From positions 1-31,931 of the forward strand of contig DATJLU010000192.1 of assembly GCA_035509275.1 (NCBI GenBank): DNA of 31,931 bases, in the 5' to 3' direction. The translations under genes were made by a program, and so were the position numbers. Shown one piece after another: positions 6,685-14,609 of the stretch; the stretch's first letter is position 1; every line of letters starts with the position of its first letter. The notes beneath the pieces are model-generated. The model was not told where the DNA came from. It ran no database searches and worked only from the letters and a program-made list of their open reading frames with translations. This stretch comes from DAHUYF01 sp035509275 (lineage in GTDB: Bacteria > Pseudomonadota > Alphaproteobacteria > ATCC43930 > CGMCC-115725).

Positions 6685-7335
6685 ATGCAGGACCTGTTCG
6701 GCGACGAAGCGGTGGGCGCGCCGCGCCACGTGGCGCTCGGCCCTGGCGCCGTGCTGCTGCGCGCCCGCGCCTTGCCGGTCGAGCGGCAGCTGCTCGCCGC
6801 GATCGACGACATCGCCGCCGCATCACCGTTCCGCCGTATGGTGACGCCGGGTGGGTTCGAGATGTCGGTGGCGATGACGAATTGCGGAGCGGCGGGCTGG
6901 ATCACTGACCGGCACGGCTATCGCTACACGCCGCTCGATCCCGCGAGCGGGCTGCCCTGGCCGCCGCTTCCCGCTCTGTTCTGGAGCCTCGCGCGCGATG
7001 CCGCCGCCGATGCCGGGTATCGCGGCTTCGCGCCGGACGCGTGCCTCCTCAACCGCTACGCGCCGGGCACGCGGTTGTCGCTGCACCAGGACCGGAACGA
7101 GCGCGATTTCGGCCAACCCATCGTCTCGGTCTCGCTCGGTCTCCCCGCCGTGTTCCTGTTCGGCGGCAACCAGCGCAACGACAAGACCCTGCGGGTGCCG
7201 CTGCACCATGGCGACATTGTCGTCTGGGGCGGCCCGTCGCGGCTCTTCCACCACGGCGTCCTCGCGCTGAAGGACGGCGATCATCCGATCCTCGGCCGCC
7301 AACGCCTCAACCTCACCCTGCGCCAGGCGCTGTAG
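6685..7335 (+). CDS. alkB: DNA oxidative demethylase AlkB
   Basis: A 216-aa Fe(II)/2-oxoglutarate dioxygenase that removes 1-methyladenine and 3-methylcytosine lesions from DNA. It has the same length as E. coli AlkB and can be aligned along its length: MQDLFGDEA at the start, SPFRRMVTPGGFEMSVAMTN near 47-66, and NRYAPGTRLSLHQD near 123-136. Iron ligands are His134, Asp136 and His190 (LFHHG); the 2-oxoglutarate arginines are Arg207 and Arg213 (RLNLTLR). The start at 6685 is chosen by alignment to E. coli; an ATG at 6676 and a GTG at 6646 are in frame upstream, the latter inside the Ada remnant. The usual partner gene ada is lost here. Confidence 0.95.
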   Translation: MQDLFGDEAVGAPRHVALGPGAVLLRARALPVERQLLAAIDDIAAASPFRRMVTPGGFEMSVAMTNCGAAGWITDRHGYRYTPLDPASGLPWPPLPALFWSLARDAAADAGYRGFAPDACLLNRYAPGTRLSLHQDRNERDFGQPIVSVSLGLPAVFLFGGNQRNDKTLRVPLHHGDIVVWGGPSRLFHHGVLALKDGDHPILGRQRLNLTLRQAL

Positions 7336-7358
7336 CGTCCGGCTCTCGGCGCTGTGGT

Positions 7359-7449
7359 CCACCCCACCTCACCCCAACCCCTCTCCGCCCCAATGGGGCG
7401 GAGAAGGAGGGACCCGCTGCGTAAGCAGCGGGAGGGTGAGGTAGGGTGG
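7359..7449. repeat. Cloverleaf-like palindromic repeat, copy 2
   Basis: Outer arms CCACCCCACCTCACCC (7359-7374) and GGGTGAGGTAGGGTGG (7434-7449) with one mismatch. Two inner hairpins: CTCCGCCCC-AAT-GGGGCGGAG and CCCGCTGC-GTAA-GCAGCGGG. The sequence can fold as a three-way junction on either strand. Same family as 4697-4777 in the opposite orientation. Confidence 0.75.
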
Positions 7450-7486
7450 CGACGGCGTCGCAGGCTGTCTCAGGAAACTCCGAGTG

Positions 7487-7951
7487 CTACCTCGGCAACG
7501 GCCGGTTCGCCGTTTCCGGCGCGAAGGCGATGAGCGGCAGACCGACGACATAGATGACCGAGGTGGCGGCGATCGCCAGCGGATAGGAGCCGGTCAGGGC
7601 CGCGAGCGCGCCGACGATCGTCGGGCCGAGCGCGCCCAGGATGCGCCCGAGGCTGAACGCAAAGCCCGAGCCGAACGCACGCTGCGCCGTGGGGAACAGC
7701 TCGGGCAGCCAAATCGTGTAGAGCGCGAACACGCCGTTGGTGAAGAAGCCGAGCAACGGCACGAGCCACAGGAAGAGGGTGATGCTGTCGGCGATCAGCG
7801 CGGCGCCGATATAGGCGACCAGAGTCGCGATCAGCGAGCCGGCGAAGAACAGCGCCGCGGTTGCGCGACGCGCACCGATCCGCTCGACGATCCACGGCAT
7901 CAGCAGGCAGCCGGCGGGCGTGCCGAAGTTGGTGAGAATGCCGCTCAGGGT
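7487..7951 (-). pseudogene. C-terminal fragment of an MFS transporter
   Basis: About 155 codons that read as the last third of a major-facilitator transporter: hydrophobic segments for roughly the last four helices and the family end motif FAPETANRPLPR. The cytoplasmic loop motif LPELFPTAQRAFGSGFAFSLGR is typical of sugar/organic-acid MFS members. A full protein would need about 400 residues. Upstream of TLSGILTNFGTPAGCLL the frame changes to Arg/Ser-rich low-complexity residues that do not look like a transporter, and the DNA becomes the 5' region of the divergent hydrolase gene. Most likely a truncated, non-functional gene. Confidence 0.7.
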
Positions 7952-8096
7952 TGGAACGGCGCCGCCACCCCGCAACGCTTCGCTCGCGGCCGAACTATCC
8001 GTTGCGGACAGCCGTGAGCGGCGTCGCCATCTTGTGCTGGAGCGGCGCCGAGGGATTTGGCCGGCGGCGCTCTCGAAACGAGAGGAGAGCTGTCTC

Positions 8097-9092
8097 ATGA
8101 TCGATCGCGATGGCGCAAGGCTGTCGAGCGCCGCGAAGCTCGATCCGCGCGAAGAGCATTTCCGCATTCCGGGTCCGCGCGCAGGCATGTCGCTCTTTCT
8201 GCGCTATCTCCCGCCGCGCGCGGCGGTTGCGGCCCGCGACGCCGGCATCGTGCTCTATGTGCATGGCGCCACCTTTTCGTCGGCCTCGTCGATCGCCCAT
8301 CGCTTCGCCGGCCGCTCCTGGCGCGATGTGCTGGCCGAGGCGGGCTTCCATGTCTGGGGCCTCGACTTCTACGGCTTCGGCCGCTCGGACCGCTATCCCG
8401 AGATGAGCGAGCCGCCCGACGCGCATCCGCCGCTCTGCGGGACCGAGGATGCGGCGCGCCAGATCGCCACGGTCGTGCCCTTCATCCTGGCGCATCACGA
8501 GGCGCCGCGGCTCTCGATCATCGCGCATTCCTGGGGAACGATCGCGAGCTGCCGCTTTGCCGGCGGGCACCCGGCTTTGGTCGATCGGCTGGTGCTGTTC
8601 GGCCCGATCGCCCGGCGCGCGCCGCGGCGCTATGAGCAGCCGCCCGCGGTGCCGGCCTGGCGCATCGTCACGCTCGCCGATCAATGGGCGCGCTTCGTCG
8701 AGGACGTGCCCAAGAGCGAGGCGCCGGTGCTGTCGCGCGCCGACTTCGAGGAATGGGGCGAGCGCTATCTCGACAGCGACCCCGACGCGCGCATCCGTAC
8801 CCCCGCCGGCGTCAAGGTCCCGACCGGCCCCTTCGCCGACATCCTGCGCGCCTGGCATGGCGAGCTGGCCTATGACCCGGCGCGCGTCCGTGCTCCCGTG
8901 GCGCTGATCCGCGGCGAATGGGATGGGCTTATTCCCGATGAAGATGCGCGATGGCTGTTCGACGCCTTTACCCAGTCGCCGGAGAAGCGCGACATCAAGA
9001 TCGGCCGCGGCACGCACCTGCTGCATCTGGAAGCGATGCGCCACGCGCTCCATCGCGAGAGCATCGCTTTTCTCGGCCGCGTCCCGCCGTGA
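8097..9092 (+). CDS. Alpha/beta hydrolase
   Basis: A 331-aa alpha/beta-hydrolase-fold enzyme. The oxyanion-hole motif HGATFSS begins at His56, the nucleophile elbow is AHSWG with Ser145, the acid is Asp276 in GEWDGLIPDED, and the catalytic histidine is His307 in GTHLLHLE. The fold is complete with a helical cap between about 170 and 255. The ATG follows a good AGAGGAG site. Substrate not predictable. It is followed after 97 bases by the PEP-mutase-like gene in the same direction. Confidence 0.88.
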   Translation: MIDRDGARLSSAAKLDPREEHFRIPGPRAGMSLFLRYLPPRAAVAARDAGIVLYVHGATFSSASSIAHRFAGRSWRDVLAEAGFHVWGLDFYGFGRSDRYPEMSEPPDAHPPLCGTEDAARQIATVVPFILAHHEAPRLSIIAHSWGTIASCRFAGGHPALVDRLVLFGPIARRAPRRYEQPPAVPAWRIVTLADQWARFVEDVPKSEAPVLSRADFEEWGERYLDSDPDARIRTPAGVKVPTGPFADILRAWHGELAYDPARVRAPVALIRGEWDGLIPDEDARWLFDAFTQSPEKRDIKIGRGTHLLHLEAMRHALHRESIAFLGRVPP

Positions 9093-9112
9093 GGCCGAAG
9101 TCGGGCCTCTGC
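9091..9112 (+). terminator. Weak hairpin after the hydrolase gene
   Basis: GAGGC-CGA (9091-9098) can pair with TCG-G-GCCTC (9101-9109) with one bulge, immediately at the hydrolase stop and followed by TGCTT. It lacks a proper T-run. Confidence 0.25.
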
Positions 9113-9189
9113 TTACCATAGCGGGAACGAGTATCATCATGCGGGCCGCTCATCGTGTCGGCTTCGCGACGACAGCAAGGAGGAACGAC

Positions 9190-10008
9190 ATGGCCATCGA
9201 CCAGGCAGAGAAGGCGCGCCGCTTTGCGGAGCTGCACCGCCGCAAGGGCGCGTTCGTCATTCCCAATCCCTGGGATATCGGCAGCGCGCGCATCCTCGCC
9301 GCGCTTGGCTTCGAAGCGCTGGCGACGACCAGCGCCGGCTTCGCGTTCTCGATCGGTCGCCGCGACGGCGCCATCAGCCGCGACGACGCCTTGGCGCATA
9401 CGCACGCGCTGGCCGCGGCGACGGAGCTGCCGGTCTCCGCCGATCTCGAGAATTGCTTCGGCCATGATCCCAAGACCGTGGCCGAGACCATCCGGCTTGC
9501 CGCCGAGACCGGGCTGGTCGGCGGCTCGGTCGAGGATTTCAGCGGCGATGACCAGCGGGCGATCTACGATCTCGGCCATGCCACCGAGCGCGTGGCAGCG
9601 GCCGTGGCGGCGGCACGCGCGCTTCGCTTTCCCTTCACCTTGACCGCGCGCGCCGAGAATTTTCTCCACGGCCGGCCCGATCTCGACGACACCATCCGGC
9701 GCCTGCAGGCCTTCGAGAAGGCCGGCGCGGATGTGCTTTACGCGCCGGGTTTGCCGAGCCTCGATGCGGTGAAGCAGGTCTGCGCGGCGGTGTCGAAGCC
9801 GGTCAACGTCCTGACCAGCGGCCGCTCGGTCGAGGAGCTGGCGGCGGCCGGGGTAAAGCGCATCAGCCTCGGCGGCAGCCTGTCGCGCGCCGCCTTCGGC
9901 GCTCTCCTGCGCGCGGCCCGCGAGATCAAGGAGCACGGCACCTTCGGCTTCCTCAAGGACGCCGTGCCGCATGGCGAGATCAACGCGATGATGGCCGGGC
10001 GACCCTGA
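9190..10008 (+). CDS. Isocitrate lyase / PEP mutase family enzyme
   Basis: A 272-aa member of the PEP mutase / isocitrate lyase superfamily (carboxyvinyl-carboxyphosphonate phosphorylmutase-like proteins). Visible family features are FVIPNPWDIGSARILAALGF at residues 22-41, the ATTSAGFAFSIG strand, the metal-site strand SADLENCFG near 85 and VEDFSGD near 116. The KKCGH motif of true isocitrate lyases is absent, so the enzyme more likely cleaves or rearranges another 2-hydroxy/2-keto acid (oxaloacetate hydrolase or methylisocitrate-lyase-like). A very strong site (AAGGAGG) precedes the ATG. Exact reaction unknown. Confidence 0.85.
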   Translation: MAIDQAEKARRFAELHRRKGAFVIPNPWDIGSARILAALGFEALATTSAGFAFSIGRRDGAISRDDALAHTHALAAATELPVSADLENCFGHDPKTVAETIRLAAETGLVGGSVEDFSGDDQRAIYDLGHATERVAAAVAAARALRFPFTLTARAENFLHGRPDLDDTIRRLQAFEKAGADVLYAPGLPSLDAVKQVCAAVSKPVNVLTSGRSVEELAAAGVKRISLGGSLSRAAFGALLRAAREIKEHGTFGFLKDAVPHGEINAMMAGRP

Positions 10009-10088
10009 GCGCTACGCCCCCGGCATGCGCCAAAGTTTGTGTCGGGGGTGTACACCGGGGGCGTACCTCCCTCCCCGGCCGCTCCTGC

Positions 10089-10116
10089 CTCAGGAAGCGC
10101 CTGAGCGCCGCTCAGG
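10089..10116 (+). promoter_or_regulatory. Mutually exclusive tandem hairpins in the tautomerase 5' region
   Basis: Three alternating arms, CTCAGG (10089-10094), CCTGAG (10100-10105) and CTCAGG (10111-10116). The middle arm can pair with either neighbour; the second form is the perfect hairpin CCTGAGC-GCC-GCTCAGG. An additional pair TACGCCCCCGG (10013-10023) and CCGGGGGCGTA (10055-10065) lies just upstream. Could be a leader switch or merely a palindromic element. Confidence 0.3.
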
Positions 10117-10180
10117 AACTTCCGTATTGCGCCCGCGCCGTCGCCGGAGAGACTGGTTTTTCAGGCAAGGGAGCATCGAC

Positions 10181-10570
10181 ATGCCGGATCTCTTGGTCGA
10201 GCTGCGGGGCGCTTGGCTCGGCGAGCGCAAGGCCGACTTCATCGAAGCGATCAATGCGGGCTTGGTCGCAGCCCTGCACACGCCGCCCGAGGAGACGCTC
10301 CTCCGCCTGATCGAGCACGGCCCCGGCGACTTCCTGGTGCCGCAAGGCAGTGGCGAGCGGTTCACGCGGATGGAGATCACCCTCTTCGCCGGCCGCTCCA
10401 TCGCGGCGAAGCGCCGGCTCTACCAGACGCTCGTGCACTGCCTCGCGACTTTCGGCGTCGCGCCGGAAGACGTGAAGATCGTGCTCATCGAGGTGCCGAA
10501 GGAAAATGTCGGCTACCGCGGCGGCAAGCCCGCCTCCGAGATCGATCTCGGCTACGAAGTCGCGGTCTGA
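10181..10570 (+). CDS. Tautomerase-family protein
   Basis: A 129-aa protein of the tautomerase superfamily with the catalytic amino-terminal proline (M-Pro-DLLVEL; Pro1 after methionine removal). The length is about double the 62-residue 4-oxalocrotonate tautomerase unit, with a second beta-alpha-beta half (MEITLFAGRSIAAKRRLYQT near 67-86), as in the longer Tautomerase_2-like members. The conserved end around EVPKENVGYRGGKPASE fits these. The ATG follows AGGGAG by 7 bases. The native substrate is unknown; many homologues occur with GST and aromatic degradation genes, and a GST gene follows after 77 bases. Confidence 0.82.
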   Translation: MPDLLVELRGAWLGERKADFIEAINAGLVAALHTPPEETLLRLIEHGPGDFLVPQGSGERFTRMEITLFAGRSIAAKRRLYQTLVHCLATFGVAPEDVKIVLIEVPKENVGYRGGKPASEIDLGYEVAV

Positions 10571-10647
10571 CCCTGCGGTACCAGCCGCCCGAGGCAGATG
10601 GTAAGCTCCGCATGTAACGCCCCGGCGATCCCTGAGGGAGCGAACAC

Positions 10648-11373
10648 ATGATCACGCTGTACCATGGCTGGCGCTCGAGCGCGTCGCGCCGGGTCAGGCT
10701 GTGCCTCGAAGAGAAGGGCCTCGCCTATGACGGCCATATCGTCGACATGGCGAAGATGGAGCACCATTCGCCGGAATACCTGAAGATCAATCCGCTCGGC
10801 GTGATCCCGACACTGATCCATGACGGCCGCCCGCTGCACGAGAGCGGTACGATCTGCGAATATCTCGACGAGACCTACCCCGATCCGCCGCTGCGCCCGC
10901 AGACGCCTTATGAGCGCGCCGAGATGCGCAATTGGATCCGGCACATCGACGGTCTCATCGGCAATCTGATCGTGTTCAACTGGCGGCATCATCTCGCCAA
11001 GGTCGCGGCGCAATGGTCGGATGACGAGCTCGCCGCGAAACTCAAGAGCATCCCGAGCAAGGAACGCCAGGAAGCCTGGCTCCGCGCGGCGCGCAACCCC
11101 TACACCGAGGAAGAGCGCGCTGCCGCGCGCGCCAAGCTGGTCGTCCTGCTCGACAAGATGGAAGACGCGATGCAGCGCTCCGGCTGGCTGGTGGGCGAGG
11201 CCTATTCGCTTGCCGACATCGCCGCCGCACCCTTCGTCAAGCGCATCGACGAGGAAATCGCGCCGGACGAGGTTACCGCGACGAAACATCCGCGTGTCGC
11301 CGAATGGTGGACGAGCTTGCAGGAACGCCCCGCTTTCAAGCGCGCCGAGTTCGGTCCTTTCGCGACGTCCTGA
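10648..11373 (+). CDS. Glutathione S-transferase family protein
   Basis: A 241-aa two-domain GST. The thioredoxin-like N-terminal domain begins ITLYHGWRSSASRRVRLCLE, with the SSxSRRVR segment of beta- and theta/zeta-like bacterial GSTs, then the cis-proline GVIPTL and the glutathione-carboxylate motif ESGTICEYLDE (near 70-80). The helical C-terminal domain contains the N-capping/hydrophobic staple region YSLADIAAAPF. The ATG follows GAGGGAG. The C-terminal domain has an insertion (about 120-150) that is longer than in short bacterial GSTs. The stop is only two bases from the convergent LysR gene. Confidence 0.88.
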   Translation: MITLYHGWRSSASRRVRLCLEEKGLAYDGHIVDMAKMEHHSPEYLKINPLGVIPTLIHDGRPLHESGTICEYLDETYPDPPLRPQTPYERAEMRNWIRHIDGLIGNLIVFNWRHHLAKVAAQWSDDELAAKLKSIPSKERQEAWLRAARNPYTEEERAAARAKLVVLLDKMEDAMQRSGWLVGEAYSLADIAAAPFVKRIDEEIAPDEVTATKHPRVAEWWTSLQERPAFKRAEFGPFATS

Positions 11374-11375
11374 GC

Positions 11376-12287
11376 CTACGAGGCCGCAATCTGATCCTGT
11401 GGCGCCAGGCGGCGCAAATGCTGCACGAGCTGCCGCGCCTGGGCGGGCAATTGCTCGAGGCGCCGGACGCAGATGCTGAGCTGCCGCAGCGTCCAGGGAT
11501 CGAGCAGACGCGAAACCCGGATCGCCATCGATCGGCGGCTGCGCCGGGCCGCGGTTTCCGGAATGACCGCCAGCCCGACGCCGTTCTCGACCATGCGGCA
11601 GATGGCATCGAAGCTGTTGAGCCGCACGCGCAGCTTCAGCGGCCGGCCGGACTGCAACGCATGCTGCCCCAGATGCTGCTGCAGCGCGCTGCTTCCCGCC
11701 ATGCCGACGAAATCATGATCGAGCAGGTCGCGGAAGGAAAGGCCGCGCCGGGACGCGAGCGGATGCCGTTTCGGCATGACCAGCACCAGGCGATCGGTGG
11801 CGAAGGGAAATGCTTCCAGGCCGCCGAGATCGGCGATATCGGCGACGATGCCGACATCGGCGAAGCCTTCCGCCACGGCACGGACGATGTCGTAGCTCGG
11901 CCTTTCCTCGACATCGAGGTCGATGCCGGGATGGTCGACGAGAAAACCCTTCAGCGCTTCCGGCAGGAATTCGCTGAGCGCCGAGGTGTTCGCCAGCAGC
12001 CGGACATGACCCTTGAGGCCGCCGGCATATTTGGCGAGCTCGCCGCGCATCTGCTCGATCTGCTGCAGCATGAGCTGCGCGTGATGCAGCAACGCGCGGC
12101 CGGCCGGCGTCAGGCTGACGCCGCGCCGGCCGCGCTCGAGCAGGGCCGTGCCCAGCCCTTCCTCCATGTGGCGAATGCGCTCACTGGCCGAGGCCAGGGT
12201 CATGTTCGCCCGGGCGGCGCCGCGCGTGATGCTCGCCGCCTCGGCGACACTGAGAAAGAGCCGGAGATCGGTGAAGTCGAGACGCAT
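11376..12287 (-). CDS. LysR-family transcriptional regulator
   Basis: A 303-aa LysR-type regulator. The winged helix-turn-helix covers about residues 4-62 (FTDLRLFLSVAEAASITRGA, then LTPAGRALL near 60-68), and the two-lobed ligand-binding domain runs from about 92 to the end. It is divergent from the TauE/SafE transporter gene across 88 bases, an arrangement in which LysR proteins usually control the neighbour. The co-inducer cannot be predicted; sulfonate or small organic acids would fit the transporter family. Typical length, no defects seen. Confidence 0.92.
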   Translation of the reverse strand: MRLDFTDLRLFLSVAEAASITRGAARANMTLASASERIRHMEEGLGTALLERGRRGVSLTPAGRALLHHAQLMLQQIEQMRGELAKYAGGLKGHVRLLANTSALSEFLPEALKGFLVDHPGIDLDVEERPSYDIVRAVAEGFADVGIVADIADLGGLEAFPFATDRLVLVMPKRHPLASRRGLSFRDLLDHDFVGMAGSSALQQHLGQHALQSGRPLKLRVRLNSFDAICRMVENGVGLAVIPETAARRSRRSMAIRVSRLLDPWTLRQLSICVRRLEQLPAQARQLVQHLRRLAPQDQIAAS

Positions 12288-12375
12288 GAGGCTCTCCGCT
12301 GCCTTCGCCGTCTCCGAAGCCGAGCTACGGCAGTTCCAAATTGTGGCGCGACCGCGAGTATATCACGCTCGCGCC

Positions 12376-13122
12376 ATGCCTCCGCTCGAGACGCTCATCC
12401 TCCTCGTCACCCTCACCTTCGTGCTCGCCGGCACGGTGAAGGGCGTGACCGGCATGGGCTTGCCGACGGTGGCGATGGGGCTGCTCGGGCTGCTGATGGC
12501 GCCGGCGCAGGCGGCGGCGCTTCTCCTCATTCCCTCGCTCATCACCAATCTCTGGCAATTCGCCGCGGGCCCGAGCCGACTGATGCTGATGCGGCGGATG
12601 GCACCGATGCTGCTGGCGATCGGCCTCGCCACCTGGCTCGCCGCCGGCTTCTTGACCGGCGCCGATCCGGCTTGGGCAACGGCGGCGCTGGGGCTCGCGC
12701 TCATCGCCTATGCCGCGCTCGGCTTCGCGCGGCTCGATGTCGCGATCCCCAAGGCGAGCGAGGCTTGGCTCTCGCCGCTGATCGGCGCCACGACCGGCAT
12801 CGTCACCGGCGCCACCGGCGTCTTCGTCATTCCGGCCGTGCCTTACCTGCAGGGTCTGGGCTTGGCGAAGGACGACCTTGTCCAGGCGCTCGGCCTCTCC
12901 TTCACCGCTTCGACGCTGGCTTTGGCCGCCGGCCTCGTCAGCCACGGCGCGCTGCATCTCGCCGGCAGCGGCGCTTCGCTGCTCTGCACCGCGCCGGCGC
13001 TCGCGGGAATGTTCCTGGGCCAGAAGCTGCGCGCCGCGGTCAATGCCCAGACCTTCCGCCGGCTCTTCTTCATCGGCCTGTTGCTGCTCGGCGCCGATCT
13101 GGTGGCGCGCGGCATCCTCTAG
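12376..13122 (+). CDS. TauE/SafE-family anion exporter
   Basis: A 248-aa polytopic membrane protein of the TauE/SafE family, putative exporters of sulfite, sulfoacetate and other organosulfur anions. It has the duplicated four-helix repeat: the first half opens with LVTLTFVLAGTVKGVTGMGLPTVAMG and the second with LSPLIGATTGIVTGATGVFVIPAVPYL; the GxTGxG/GATGVF motifs mark the internal repeat. The ATG at 12376 has no obvious ribosome-binding site. A possible -10 (TATATC, 12359-12364) lies only 11 bases before it, so the mRNA may have a very short leader. Probably controlled by the divergent LysR gene. Confidence 0.88.
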   Translation: MPPLETLILLVTLTFVLAGTVKGVTGMGLPTVAMGLLGLLMAPAQAAALLLIPSLITNLWQFAAGPSRLMLMRRMAPMLLAIGLATWLAAGFLTGADPAWATAALGLALIAYAALGFARLDVAIPKASEAWLSPLIGATTGIVTGATGVFVIPAVPYLQGLGLAKDDLVQALGLSFTASTLALAAGLVSHGALHLAGSGASLLCTAPALAGMFLGQKLRAAVNAQTFRRLFFIGLLLLGADLVARGIL

Positions 13123-13272
13123 AACGCAAGGCTGCGCTTCACACCATGCAGCGGCGATAGTACCATTCACCATCAAACCTGAACGAAGGCCGTCCTCGCC
13201 CGATGGCCCCGCAGCCCGCCGGGCGCGCGACGCCTCGATCCTCTGTGTTCAATCCAGAGTGGGAGGAGCCCA

Positions 13273-14556
13273 ATGGCGCGCACCCTGTTCACCAATATCG
13301 CCATCTTCGACGGCAGCGGCGAGACGCCCTATCCAGGCGAGGTCCTGGTGCAAGGCAACCGCATCAAAGCCGTGGCCAAGGGCAAGGATCAACTTGACCG
13401 GAACCAGGCCGAAGAAGTCGTCGATGGCGGCGGCGCGACGCTGATGCCGGGCCTCACCGAGGGGCACGCGCATATCTCGTACACGAATTGCGCCGCACTG
13501 CGCGATATCGGCACCGTGCCCACCGAAGAGCATATGCTGATCACCGCCTACAACGCCAAACTGATGCTGGATTCGGGCTTCACCAGCGCCTATTCGGCGG
13601 CATCTTCGAAACCTCGGCTCGATATCGTGTTGCGCAACGAGATCAACGCCGGCCGATTGCCGGGACCACGGCTGAAAGCCGCATCACCCGAGATCACCGC
13701 CACCGGCGGGCTCGGCGACGAGCGCCAGATGCACATGCATCACACCGGCATCGAGATCATCGCCGACGGCCCCGTCGAGGTGCGGCGCGCGGTGCGGACG
13801 ATGATCCGCGAAGGCGTCGACACCATCAAAATCAATATTTCGGGCGACAATTTCGTCCGACCGAATTTCTCCGAAGCCCTCGCCTACACCGACGAGGAGG
13901 TTCGCGCCGCCGCCGAACAGGCCAGGGATTGGGGCGTGTGGCTCGCCTGCCATGCGCGCGCCACGGCGGCGATCAAGATGGCGGTGCGCAACGATTTCCG
14001 CGTCATCTACCACTGCGATTTCGCCGACGAGGAGGCGCTCGACATGCTCGAGGCCAAGAAGGACGCGGTCTTCGTCGCGCCGGCGATCGGCATCGTCTAC
14101 ACCACGGCCTATGAGGCCGCGGCCTGGGGCATCACCAAGGAGGTCGCCGAGCATATGGGGATGTTCGCGTCGCTCGAGCGCAGCTGCGAGGTCTACAAGA
14201 AGATGCGCAAGCGCGGCATTCGCGTGCTGCCGGGCGGCGATTACGGCTTTGCCTGGAATCCCATCGGCGCCAATGCGCGCGACTTCGAGCATTTCGTCAA
14301 ACTGTTCGGCTACACGCCCGCCGAAACGCTCATGGCAGCCACCAAATATGGCGGCCAGATCATGGGTATGGGCGACGAGCTCGGCCTGGTGAAGGAAGGC
14401 TATCTCGCCGATCTCATCATGATCGACGGCGACCCGGTCAAGGACGTCACGCTGTTCCAGGACCGCGACAACATCCTGATGATCATGAAGGACGGCGCCT
14501 ATCACAAAGCGCCGCAGCGTCGGCGCAGCGCGCCCTCGCGGATCGCGGCCGAGTAG
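13273..14556 (+). CDS. Metal-dependent amidohydrolase (imidazolonepropionase-like)
   Basis: A 427-aa member of the amidohydrolase superfamily with a complete binuclear metal site: HAH (His65, His67) at the end of strand 1, the carbamylated-lysine candidate Lys186 (DTIKINISGD), His227 (ACHARA), His247 (YHCDF) and Asp323 (GGDYGFAW). The N- and C-terminal strands form the usual small beta-sandwich (FTNIAIFDGSGE and EGYLADLIMIDGDPVKDV). The set resembles the Zn-dependent aryl-dipeptidase/prolidase-like group of COG1228, so a peptide, amide or lactam substrate is likely. A strong GGGAGGAG site precedes the ATG. Not predicted to be exported. Confidence 0.9.
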   Translation: MARTLFTNIAIFDGSGETPYPGEVLVQGNRIKAVAKGKDQLDRNQAEEVVDGGGATLMPGLTEGHAHISYTNCAALRDIGTVPTEEHMLITAYNAKLMLDSGFTSAYSAASSKPRLDIVLRNEINAGRLPGPRLKAASPEITATGGLGDERQMHMHHTGIEIIADGPVEVRRAVRTMIREGVDTIKINISGDNFVRPNFSEALAYTDEEVRAAAEQARDWGVWLACHARATAAIKMAVRNDFRVIYHCDFADEEALDMLEAKKDAVFVAPAIGIVYTTAYEAAAWGITKEVAEHMGMFASLERSCEVYKKMRKRGIRVLPGGDYGFAWNPIGANARDFEHFVKLFGYTPAETLMAATKYGGQIMGMGDELGLVKEGYLADLIMIDGDPVKDVTLFQDRDNILMIMKDGAYHKAPQRRRSAPSRIAAE

Positions 14557-14563
14557 ACGGCGC

Positions 14564-14591
14564 GTCGGGGTCCGCTCCTGCGGACCCCGAC
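14564..14591 (+). terminator. Strong hairpin after the amidohydrolase gene
   Basis: Perfect 12-base stem GTCGGGGTCCGC / GCGGACCCCGAC with the loop TCCT, eight bases after the stop codon. It is not followed by a T-run on the plus strand; on the minus strand it follows the end of the small gene at 14610. It may act as a 3' end-stabilising or bidirectional termination structure. Confidence 0.5.
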
Positions 14592-14609
14592 CACCTGCCT
14601 AAAAAGCGA

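Noticed and set aside
7952..8188. Extension of the MFS open frame towards its apparent upstream start
   Set aside because: The added residues are Ser/Arg-rich and not hydrophobic, and the DNA overlaps the start of the divergent hydrolase gene; it is not part of a transporter.
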